Shown: positions 46,801 through 56,828 of the stretch, piece after piece | Layout: each line of letters begins with the position of its first letter | Position numbering within the stretch: position 1 is the stretch's first letter | Assembly: GCA_026120185.1 (NCBI GenBank) | Contig: JANUWF010001691.1 | Span: forward strand, 248,001 to 312,000 | Reading direction: 5' to 3' | Length of the DNA: 64,000 nucleotides | Source of the DNA: Voacanga thouarsii | Taxonomy: Eukaryota; Streptophyta; Magnoliopsida; Gentianales; Apocynaceae | The notes under the pieces: generated by a model | The model's input: the letters and a program-made list of their open reading frames with translations, nothing else | The model's database searches: none | What the model was told of the DNA's origin: nothing | Made by a program: the position numbers and the translations under genes

Positions 46801-47301
46801 TGCGGTGACATGACTTTTATCTGAGTGGAGGATTTATTTTGTACAAAGTGTGACATTGAGAAAAACCCACTCCTTGCGAAAAGAGATTGTTTATGACTTG
46901 CCAAATTATTTTTACAAATGTTTTACACTTTGCATACACGTACTATTCAAAACACCATGTGCACACACAGGACTTACTGAGATTTATTCTCACACCGTTT
47001 TACATCATGTTTTCAGGAGATAGACTGTGCTGAGCCAGCGGGGCATGTAATAGTTGAAGCTTTTGCTATTCCCTCTATCCGTTCTAGGGGACATTTATTG
47101 CTTATGCTTCTAAACAATATTTTATTTTATTCCGTTTTGCTCCAAGTTGAGCTTGATGTAATAAGAATATTTCTTTATTTATCTAAGTTGATCCTTTTGG
47201 AGATTGCATTTATATTTTATACCTCGTTCTAAAGACCCCTTGTCCTACGGGACGGGGCGACATCCCCACCCTTTTAGGGTACGTAGTCGTGGGGTGTTAC
47301 A
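43895..47301 (+). mobile_element. Solo LTR (3.4 kb) inside the element F LTR, near-match TSD
   Basis: It begins TGTAATACCCCGCCC and ends GGGGTGTTACA, as at 3420-6872. Flanks are CTTCC (43890-43894) and CATCC (47302-47306), four of five matching. No coding domain lies inside. It carries the tRNA-like block (A-box at 44156, B-box at 44197-44206), the hairpin at 46978-46992 and the closing GACGGGGCGACATCC motif near 47253. The minus fragment at 14300-15345 is its closest relative in the window. Confidence 0.88.
44150..44212 (+). other. tRNA-like block in the LTR
   Basis: TGGAATAGCGG at 44156 resembles a pol III A-box and GTTCGAATCC at 44197-44206 is a near-perfect B-box, 41 bp apart. It starts 261 bp from the LTR start, like the equivalent blocks at 3685, 55116 and 62630. 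Confidence 0.5.
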
Positions 47302-47617
47302 CATCCAATGTACTTATTCTATTAACAAGCATCCACGTGTTAACTTTAAGTATATCAATACTTACAGATGTAAGAACCACCGCCTAATTAGATCAGAAAG
47401 TCTATCACGTGCTAGTCTTAACGCATTAATGATGTCCTACTTCATTAATACTATGACTAGGGATTATTGAAGTACTAACACTATACAGTTTAGTAGGAAT
47501 ATCACACCATGATTTCTTTCACGATTTCTTTAACACAGTGTTATACTAGGGACTTTACCTAACAGTTATTTTACATGAAGTAAAGAAAACAAATTGAAAG
47601 ATAAATAATACATTGTA

Positions 47618-48070
47618 TTATAAAATAAATGTGTCATATACTAAGTACAAGTGAGGCACATCACCAACACTTGTGGCTTCAACTAAGGAACACTCTTGGC
47701 CAACTACTTCCCTTTCATCACTTTCATCGTTTATATATTCTTCTTGATCTCTTTGGTACCTTTCTCCATCTTCTTCTTCATTGGTTGAAACTTCTCCATA
47801 GGGGCTAGTGTACATAGCCCATTTTTCTTGGACACTTATAGGAAGTATGCCTATAGCCAAGATACTTAAAGCACTTGATGTCTCTATTCCGTTGTAGCCT
47901 TTTCATTGCTTTTCCTTTATCCTTGTTCTAACCTTCCTTGGGTTTCTAATATTCCCTAGGATTCCATTGTTCGCATAATTTGTTGTACTCCTTTTGGAAA
48001 GGTTTACGAGCATCATCCCTCTTAGTTGGAATCTTGCTAGTAGTGTTATGATTGGGGAAAAGTTCATCAC
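47618..48070 (-). pseudogene. Ty3 gag fragment, element A-like (minus strand)
   Basis: The minus-strand translation gives a decayed zinc-knuckle context (KCFKYLGYRHTSYKCP) followed by SPYGEVSTNEEEDGERYQRD and DESDEREVVGQECSLVEAT. It is nearly parallel to element A at 22830-23215, where the same run reads NPYDEVSTDEEENGERYQGD. Only this part of gag is present. It ends against the LTR of element D at about 48071 and against sequence flanking element F on the other side. Confidence 0.8.
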
Positions 48071-49463
48071 TATTTTTCTAGTTATTTAAAGTTAAATTGA
48101 GATACTTTTGATGTAATAAATAGGCATATTCCTTCCTATTTGACATTTTGCTTGCACAAAGTGTTTTTGACAATTTTTTTACAGATTTAAGTTGATTTCT
48201 AGCAAAAAGTGGACAAATTCCAGAATGCTCTTCGCACCAAGTCCAGCTAAGGCATCATGCTCTAGGCCTACTCTGTCCGAGCAGAGAAAACAAAGCCGTT
48301 CCTGGAGGAAAAACAGAACACACCTGCTGTCATGTGGGTCGACTAGACTTGGCGCCAGGTCCACTATGGAGAGACGAAATCCTATGCATAAATTTAGTAA
48401 TTTTGTAAAGATTTTAGTATTTTCCAAATCCTACTCGACCAAGACTTGTCACGCAACAAATTTGGCATCAAAGAATCTTATAAAACCAAGAGAAAACATA
48501 AGAGAAAATAGTAAATCCAAGAGCAAAACTTCCAATCACTTAAAGAATGAGGAGATTCACCATTCAAGGAGGGTTGTTCAAAAGAGTCTTCTAGGAAGAA
48601 GAAAGAGGCTTGTTTATAAATACTTTCTCTTACCTTTGTTTTCTTTTTCTAGAACACTAATGTTTTCAATATTTTCATTATAATTTAACATTATTTTAGA
48701 TTCATGGTTTTTGGATTAATTTAGTTGTTAGATCAATTGTATATCATCCTTGGTATTTCATTACTTTTTATCATTGGTTATTGATGCCTTTTCTTCTAAT
48801 TGACTTGGAAAATGATGTTAGGAGTTTATTGCATTGATTTTATATTTGTCAAATCTTAATGGACTTGAAAAATGAAGTTAAGATTAAAGGACTAAAGTGA
48901 TCAAATATTAGTTGATTTCGCGTAGAGCATAGGGTTATTAGCTAATTTCATGTTTATGAGGAACTGAGTTTAATGTATGTTTTGGTTATGTTGGTTTGAT
49001 TGGGAAATCTGCTAATTGAATCAAAAGATAGTGATTCCATGGATTGTGAGAGAAGTGGAGTCTATATAAGTGGATTCATGACTTGGGAAATTATTAAATT
49101 TTACTTTATATTCCTTCATGATGCCAAGTTGATGATTAATTGAGATAATTGCTAGATGATTCTTTACCATGTGCTCTAGAATAATTGTTTAAATTGCATA
49201 TTCATACATCCTTGAGTTCTATATATATTTTTTATTTTTCTTTAAATTATTTTATCAATTTATCGGGTCGGTTAAATAATGAATGAAAAGTAATTCGTGT
49301 GTACTTGTTCCTTTGAGGAACGATACTCTTTAATTCTCTATACTATGCTTGCAATGAGTATACTCGCCCATATGTGTATTTTTGGAATTAGTGTTTTAAT
49401 TAAAACTCGACTAAGGGATGGATATAAATTTGGTGATTTTTATACACTAAAAATTTACATGTA
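48071..49463 (+). mobile_element. Element D (Athila-like): 5' LTR, 5'-truncated
   Basis: The left end lacks a TG start and abuts the gag fragment at about 48070. The first bases (TTTTTCTAGTTATTT) match the element B LTR about 22 bp into it. It carries a GGCGCC block at about 48352. It ends just before the spacer and tRNA-Asp primer site at 49471. The exact end is uncertain by a few bases. Confidence 0.7.
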
Positions 49464-49470
49464 AAGTTTT

Positions 49471-49488
49471 TGGCGTTGTTGCCGGGGA
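49471..49488 (+). other. Primer-binding site for tRNA-Asp (element D)
   Basis: TGGCGTTGTTGCCGGGGA matches the tRNA-Asp complement at 16 of 18 positions. Both changes are C to T. Confidence 0.85.
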
Positions 49489-49809
49489 ACAATAGCATGA
49501 AAGCTTGGATTTTATTGCTTTAACCATGTTTATATATGTATATGCAAATATATGAATATGTAGATATGTTCTTTATATGAATAGGTGCATATTTTGTTGT
49601 TTTGTATACTTGAAATTTAATGTCCCTACATGTTATAATTTTTCTAATTTAATTTGTGAATATGTAGTAATTGTGTAACTTGTAAATTCTATAATCTCAC
49701 TATCTTCTATTCTCTATAGATCTTGCCCTTAGTATATGACCTAAAGATCTAAAGTTGACATAGTAGATCTTGATCCTAAGATTGAGCGATCGCAAATATC
49801 TAAAAGGCT

Positions 49810-51118
49810 GTGAGCGAAAGGGTAAGAAAAGACATGGAGGTTAATCAACCCAACAAATGGGGTAATGGTGGTAATGGTAGGAGGACGATGGATGATTTTG
49901 TGAAATTCGCAATCTTGGGTACAGACTTGAGTATTACAATATGTAGAATAGAAGCTAACAACTTTGAAATAAAACCCAACATCATCCAAGTGATCCAAAA
50001 CGTGGTACAATTTGATGGGCTACCTGAGGAAGATCTGAATGCCCACCTTATGAGCATTTTATAGATATGTGATGGTTTTAAAATGAATGATGTTTCTGAG
50101 GATGCCATCAAACTAAGGCTTTTCCCCTTTTCTTTGAGAGATAGAGTGAAATCTTGGTTAAAATCTTTGCCAGCCAGATCCATTACCACTTGGAATGTTT
50201 TAGCTGAAAAATATTTGGCAAAATATTATCCCCCAGCTAGAACATCCAAGTTTAGGACCTATATTTTTGCCTTCCAACATTTAGAATCTGAAAATGTTTA
50301 TGAGTGTTGAGAGAGGTTTAAGGAGATGCTTAGAAAGTATCCTCATCATGGGTTCGAGCTAGGTATGTAAATGCTAATCTTTCATAGTAGCTTAAGTTTT
50401 GCTAGAAGGCAATTGGTTAATGCATTTGCAGAAAGTTCCATTAATTCCAAAACCCCGGAGGAGGTGTTTGATTTAATTGAAAATCTTGCCACAAATAACT
50501 ATGCATGTGATAGTTCACAGTTAAGAACTCGTGTTCATGGTGTGCACAAGGTGGATGCAATAGCGGCTTTGGAGGTAAAAGTGGAGGCACTAACACAAAA
50601 GACGTAGTAAATGGTGATGTCTCCTTCCTAAGGATAGGTAATGGCTATAAGTTATGACTTTTGTGGGAAAGGGCATCCAAATTATGAGTGCTAAAACAAG
50701 AGGTCGTAACAAGAGTTGTTAGAACAAGCTGTGTTTGTGGACAATGGATTACAAGGTAATAATCTCTATAGCACCACTTACAACCCTAGTTGTAGGAATC
50801 AACCTAACTTCTCATGGTACAACTAAAACCAACCTAGGCAGGCTTCTTCTAATTTTGGTAATCAAAGAACTCAGCCGGCCTTACCTTACAATGCCTTATT
50901 GGCTAAGGCATCGCTAGAGGGGTTGGTTAACCAATTGGTAAGTGGTATGGAGATATGATTTCAAGGAGTATATGCAACCACGAGAAATTTCGAGGCGTCT
51001 ATGCACAACCTTGAGAATCAAATTGGACAACTAGCCAAACTCCTTGGAGATCGTCAAACGGGATCCTTTCCAGGAAATACTGAGACTAATCTATGCGACC
51101 AAGATAGTGGAAAATGAT
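49810..51118 (+). pseudogene. Athila-type gag (element D)
   Basis: Reading through stops, the product contains RIEANNFEIKPNIIQVIQNV, then DAIKLRLFPFSLRDRVKSWL, KSLPARSITTWNVLAEKYLA and ERFKEMLRKYPHHG. These are the hallmark motifs of Athila gag (FELKP, LRLFPFSL.D.A..WL..LP..SI.TW, CPHHG). A worn zinc-knuckle (CGKGHPNYEC) follows at about 50660-50690. The C-terminal NLENQIGQLAKLLGDRQ/GSFPGNTE stretch runs to about 51118. Stops are present at about 50062, 50308 and 50369. Protease and polymerase domains do not follow, so the element is deleted beyond gag. Confidence 0.88.
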
Positions 51119-52929
51119 GATTATGATTGCTTTGGTTTGTTTTGGTGACATCTCTTTAATTTTTGTGTGTTTTCATTCATTTTTCTATCTCTTTAATTTT
51201 TAATGAATTCTCTTCATGATTTCATTTTTTAATCATTGTTTGCTTTCATTCATTAATTTTTTTTTAAAAAAATGCTTTTTGGTCGACCAAAGCTGACCTG
51301 GCGCTGGTCTAGAACTTTAGCTCCACAACCCAAAATTGCACCAAAAGCAAAATGGGCTCGGCGCTAGGCCCAGTCTATGGACACGGTGCCAGGGCCGATT
51401 GGCTAAAAGCCAAGTAACATCCATTCTTGGCCATTTTTTTTTTAACACTCTTATCTCTCTCATTTTTTCTCTCAACCTATCACTGGGTTCAACTCCAAAA
51501 CTCCACCGGGTCATTTTTTAGACCTCCAAAACACCTTCCAAGCACAAAATTATCACTTTATTCTTGAAGCTTTGGACTAGGAAAAATCTTATTTTTTCTC
51601 CCCAAACCCATTTTTCAATCCTTCCATATGGTGCACGATTTCTTCAACCTTTTTGCATAGGATTATTGCCCATACATTGGAGATTATTATGGTATGATTT
51701 TTTGATGCTTTCTGTGGTTCAATTTTAAATACTGATTATTGGGTATTTTTCTATGAATTGTCATCCAAAATTTATGCTTAAATTTTTGGTTGGATGGATT
51801 GAATTAAAATCTTTTTTCTTTGAGGCAACAATCCTTGTGAAATGTCAAGAATAGTGTTTGGGATAAAAAACATCAAGGAGAGAATAGAAGAGGATCGAGA
51901 ATGGATGATGCTGCTGGTGTACAAATGATTTCAATCGGAAGTTGTTCACACAAAAACGTTGCCCAACAGAATCGACCTAGCACCAGCTGTGATTTACCCA
52001 ATTTCCTCATATTTTTATGTGTGTACTATTCAAGTAGATTGGACCCGGCGCCAGCCTTACTAGCCCGACCCGATGCTGGCTGTGTACTGGAAAAGCCTAA
52101 TTTTTTATTTTGACTTTTGGTGAAGAGGCATTGTTTCTGTAGAATGTACCCGATGCCGTCCTTTGGAGACTAACCCAGTGCCGACCCTGCTCTGGATCTG
52201 AGCCCCTGACATTTTTCAGGTATTTTTTGGGGATCATTTTGTAATATTTTAAAGTATTTTAAGTCATGAATAGAATACCATTATATAATGCTTGTATTGT
52301 AAGAACAACATCAACAATATTCAATATTTTATCATGAATGAAGCATACAACTTGAAGGCTTAAAGCAATGGAGGGATTCCTTGTTCAACATCAATCTAAG
52401 ACCAACCTAAGGGCTTAGTCCACCATTGAGTAAGTGTTATAAGGTGTTTGAGAAAAGTTCTCAATAACCATATATCCTATGAACACCATGTGTTTAAGGA
52501 AATGTCTCAAAGAAAGAATATGGCTTGAATAGTAGTGTTATTCCTAAAACCATTTCATTGTATTCTTCAAATTGTCTTTTCTTTTGTTGTGTGTTGTGAA
52601 CACCTTGTACTCTACTTGTTTATTGACCTTAAGTGTTCACTAAAGTGGTTATCCTAAGACCCTTGTGTATTGAAGTATCCTTAGACCTAATAGACTAAGA
52701 TGAAGTAAACCCTTTGAAGTTAGGGAGGAAATTGGTTGAACAAAAGAGCCATTGAGTGAATGAAAAAGGCAAGAGAGAAAGATTCATATTAGAAAAAAAT
52801 AAATAAAAAGTCAAAGAGCGCAAACGGGAGTGGAGTGTAAACACTTAGGGAGTAAGAGAGGAAGCCCATTACTATTTTTTGTTCGGTTAACTCTTTTTGT
52901 AGGAATATGAATCTAAAACTCCAACGATT
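51119..52929 (+). other. Non-coding junction of elements D and E (spacer, LTR or leader of E)
   Basis: No gene is seen. The first part (51119-51280) is T-rich and the next (51280-51420) has several GGCGCT and GGTGCC blocks. From about 51980 to 52200 similar GC-rich blocks recur (GGCGCCAGC at about 52049). The last 240 bp resemble the leader of element A, so the LTR and leader of E probably lie in this interval. A primer-binding site was not found and the D/E boundary cannot be placed. Confidence 0.45.
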
Positions 52930-53418
52930 ATGCAAGGAAAGGAACCGACTAGGCTAAATCTTAGTGGAGCAAGTAGACCACAAGACGATCCGAAAGATCT
53001 TCGTGAGACCGTTGTTACATTGCAAAGGAATATAGAGGGCATTTGGAGGGAGATGATCGAACTCCAATCTCAACAAGGCCAAACATCAACCTTCGGTCAA
53101 ATGAGGGGACAAGAGCAACCGGAAGCCTACAACACGCCTCTCACAAAAACCCAACCTGGAAAAGAATGGGATGAATACTCAGTTGGTAGATATCAACAAC
53201 AACCTATGAGAGGAGGAAGAAATGGGTTGAGTAGAGGTAGAGGAAGAGGCCGATGGAGATTTGGAGAGAATCCTATGAGGGGAGTTGAAAGAAATATTGA
53301 GAGAGAATTTGAATGGGAAGAGGGGTACCCGAAGGAAGACTATGGAGAACAATATCGGGATAATGTGATAAGAGTTAGAGGAGAGATGAAAATGAGGGAG
53401 AATCTCAAGTCTCTATAA
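52930..53418 (+). pseudogene. Ty3 gag N-terminus (element E)
   Basis: The 162-codon frame starts MQGKEPTRLNLSGASRPQDD and contains TPLTKTQPGKEWDEYSVG, then MRGGRNGLSRGRGRGR. It is the counterpart of element A gag at 21749-22200 (RPQEE ... QQGEEWDEHSIG ... MRGGRGRG). The gag core (the WW and RF..HYY motifs) is missing, and the next piece is zinc-knuckle-adjacent acidic and basic sequence at 53524-53930. An internal deletion is therefore inferred. Confidence 0.8.
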
Positions 53419-53523
53419 GCATGGTGTAAAAAAGAAGCAATAGAGGATTGGCTTGTGAGATTTTTTGTAGTAGAAAGCACACGAATGTTGATTGTCCAAA
53501 TAAATTAGCATACAGAAGATTTT

Positions 53524-54860
53524 ATGAGGTGCACAATTGCAAAGGAGAGAGATAACTTGAGAAGCAACAAGATAGACATGAGACCAAAGTGGCCAAGAAA
53601 AAACGTTGTCGATGTTGAAGAGCCAAGAAGAGAAAGAAATGATGAAAAAGTTGAGAGGGTTGCACAAAAGGTGATAACAAGAGTAGACGATAATGATGAG
53701 CTTGTGATGATGAAGGAGATGAAGTGTATCAATTGAGTCCAACAAATGGGGTGACTAAGGAGTACTACAATATCTTATTCTGTCTATATGAAGAGTTACA
53801 TCCATTAGAAGTGATAGAGGAGGATGAGCAAGAAGAAGTTGAACAAAATGGAGTAGAAGTTATTAAACAACAAATGCATTTAAGGTGTGAAGTAAAAAGG
53901 AAGAAAATGTGTGCTATAGATAAAGGTTCTTAGAATGCTTGAAGTACACATAAGGTGGGAGAAAGCTTACATCCACAAGAGGAGAAAAAGAGAAGTTGGC
54001 TAGAGGTGGTACAAAAGCAAATCAAAATGAGTGAAACTAGTAAGAATGAAGCATCTACTTTAATTTCACAAAATAACACAAAATGTAGTGGAGGAGAGAG
54101 AGTGGATGGAAGAGAGGGGATAGACTTGAGAAACTATGTGCATTGATTGGAGTAGCAATGGAAGTTGAAAATGCTTGTGAAGGAGTGGAAGAAGGAGAAA
54201 ATAAGGAAAGAGAGAATATATTATTTTCAAGGTATCTAATCAAGTAAAAACCATGTAGTATCATCATTGATGGAGGGAGTTGTAAAAATATGATTAGTGC
54301 TACATTGGTGGAGGAGTTAGGAATAGAAGCCTTGAAACACCCTAGACCCTACAAGTTACAATGGTTGAACAATTGTGGAGATGTAAAGGTGAACAAATAA
54401 GCCAAGGTTGCCATTGATATGGAGAAGTATAAAGATGAAGTGGTTTGTGATGTATGTCGCATGCATGTAGGGCATATTTTGTTGGGAAAACTTTGAATGT
54501 TTGATTGAGATGTGGTCTATGAAGGGAAGGGGAACACTTATTCTTTGAGGAAAGATGGAAAGAAAATTACTCTACTTCCCTTATCCCCTACTGAGATTTT
54601 GAGAGATCAAAATATCTTGAGGGAAAAGGAAAAGGAAAGATGAGAGGGAAATGAGAGGAAAAAGAAGATGACTGAGAAAGAAAATGAGGAGAAAAGGGGA
54701 GAGAAGAGGTGAAGAACAAAAGAAGAAGGAACAAGAGGTTGAGGTGAGAGAATCAAGAGAGACAAAAATTGAGGAAAGGAAGGAAGACAGGGTTGAAAAG
54801 ATAGTGACCATCCCAAGTTGGAGAGAAAAAGAAAATAGAGGCAAACAAGAAGATAAAATA
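53524..54860 (+). pseudogene. Ty3 gag tail and protease (element E)
   Basis: Charged linker frames lead to CSIIIDGGSCKNMISATLVE at about 54258, then RPYKLQWLNNCGDVKVNK and KDEVVCDVCRMHVGHILLGK. This parallels the protease of element A (DSGSCTNVI ... KPYKLQ ... LLGKPW). The catalytic D-S-G has become D-G-G (Asp codon at 54269). Lys/Glu-rich sequence continues until the LTR of element C begins at 54859-54861. The rest of E should lie beyond the window on the other side of C. Confidence 0.8.
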
Positions 54861-56785
54861 TGAAACACCAGTTAAAACCAACCTTAGAGTAAGGGGGTTG
54901 GGATGCATTTCATATTTTCTTGAATGTATAAATATATTTTTGTATGATTTTATGTGCTTTAGATAGGTGATTTATAGTCTGTAAGGCTTAATTGTGTTTA
55001 TTGAGTAAGTAGGGCAAAATGGTAGCTTTAGCTTGAGGTGAAAATGGGGAGATAGCTTGAGAATTAAATCGGAAAAATATTTGGAAGAGAAAATAAGAAC
55101 AAGAGTTGTTGTGGTTTGGTGGTTAGAGCTTTTGGAATTAATTCTTGAGGTCTTGAGTTCAAATTCTATCATTGGAATTTTATCATGATTAAATTTTATT
55201 TTTGGTTAGGTAGGCTATATTTCGGCCATTGCATGCTTTAGGGAAGAGTAGGAGTGTTGTCCTAGGGGAGACATGATAAGGATGTCCTAATCCTACTCTT
55301 GTGCCCTACAAAAATTTCTATGGGATTCATGCCCTTCTTGATCTCTAGCTTTCCTTACTTTTTAGTCAATTAGGTTGATCCAATTATCTAAGCCATTTTA
55401 TTTCCAGAAAATTTCCAGCAAGCTTCTTTGAGCTTGGAGTGTCGAAAATGTCTGTGTGAGAATGTCTTCTTGACCAAAAATGGGGAGGAGTTGTGGAAGG
55501 TTCCCAAGAGAATTAATCTCCATGGTTGAACCTTCAAACTCCAACCTAGTTGTGTTCATCTTCTCCCTGTAGTAAACTGGAAATTTTTCCAGCTTCTTGA
55601 TCAATCCAATAGTAAAAAATTTCAACTATCTTTTCCTTTCAAATTCTTCTAGAAAAATGACCATTTCACTGAGCTTGAGGACTGAACATTCCAGCTAAAA
55701 CCGGACTGCACAAAAGCTGTGCAAACCAGAAAAATTTCTAGATAGCTTTCACAGCAAAGCAGTCCGAAAAACCCAGTTGTTCTTCCACCTTTTTAACCAG
55801 CATTTCAACCTTGGTTTTCCACCATAAAGAAGGCCGGAAGCTAGCCTTAAAGGACCCTCTAATGGCCGTTCAAACCTTCTACAAACTGACTGAAATATGG
55901 CAGAAAATTCTGCTCAGAAATTCAAGCAAGCTTGCAAAAACTCTGTTCAGAATTTCTAGCTTTGTTTTCTTCTTCACCCTTGACCGAAACATCCTCCATT
56001 TTTCTGTGCAAAATCTCCTTGAACAGCCAAGAACTAAACTTCATCTTCTTCACCATTGTTCTGCTCAAAAAGCAGTCAATGGCTGCTCCTAAAATCTCTC
56101 CATCAATTACTCCAATCAAACTATTAATTCAAGTCCAGAATTTTAGCAAGATATTTTAGCAAACTACCATAGATTAACCCTCAAACAACCAGAAAATTCC
56201 TTCACCATTGTACACCATATTTTTAGCCACTATAAAGCTCCTTCTACCATCAATCATCTTAGCAAAAATTATAGCCAAGCAGCCGGGCATTGTAGCTTTC
56301 CAAAAGCTCTCCATAAACCACGATCTTCTTGGCATATTTGTTTTCAAAATTGATTCCCTAAATTATTCTTTTTGAATTTCAAATATCTAGCTTTCCTTTT
56401 CCTCTCAAATCTGAAAATCCAATTGCCAAAAACAACTCAAACAATTCGGCTACGCTTCTCCCACAGAATTTCGGCCAGCTTCAACCAATTTCTCTCTATT
56501 CTCTCCAAACCCTCAAGAACACCTACCACCCTTCTCACGCCTAAGGCCACCAAAACCACTCCAATCTTCTACAAAAAAACTCCAGATTGTACCTAATCAC
56601 TCCCGTGAATCCATTCCTACAATTTTTAACATCAAACGCTGAAATCCAAGTCTCACCTTTGGAAAAAAAACTAGAATTTTCTTAAAGGCTCAAGAACACC
56701 TTCAAGGTAAGCATGAACAATCATCTTCATCTTTGACTTTGATGAGTGTATACTAATGAACTCTGTTTTCCTCTTTCTCTCTCTT

Positions 56786-56828
<43 letters not shown>

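Larger units (their letters stand above)
42550..47564 (-). mobile_element. 5' LTR of copia-like element F, interrupted by a solo LTR
   Basis: On the minus strand it starts TGTTAGGTAAAGTCCC (47564) and ends GGATTCTAACA (42550), followed by the decayed primer site. Without the insert at 43895-47301 and its duplication it is about 1.6 kb. Short open frames at 42844-43026 and 43283-43758 lie within it and resemble nothing known. The flanks (GCCAC and GTTAT) do not match, as expected because the left side is the element's own interior. The copia assignment rests on LTR style and primer site only. Confidence 0.65.

Noticed and set aside
53413..53745. Minus-strand open frames opposite element E
   Set aside because: Antisense of Lys/Glu-rich gag linker codons. 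The plus strand carries the family similarity.
55108..55172. Genuine tRNA gene
   Set aside because: The A- and B-box-like motifs are good but the acceptor and anticodon stems do not pair well, and the block recurs at the same offset in every LTR.
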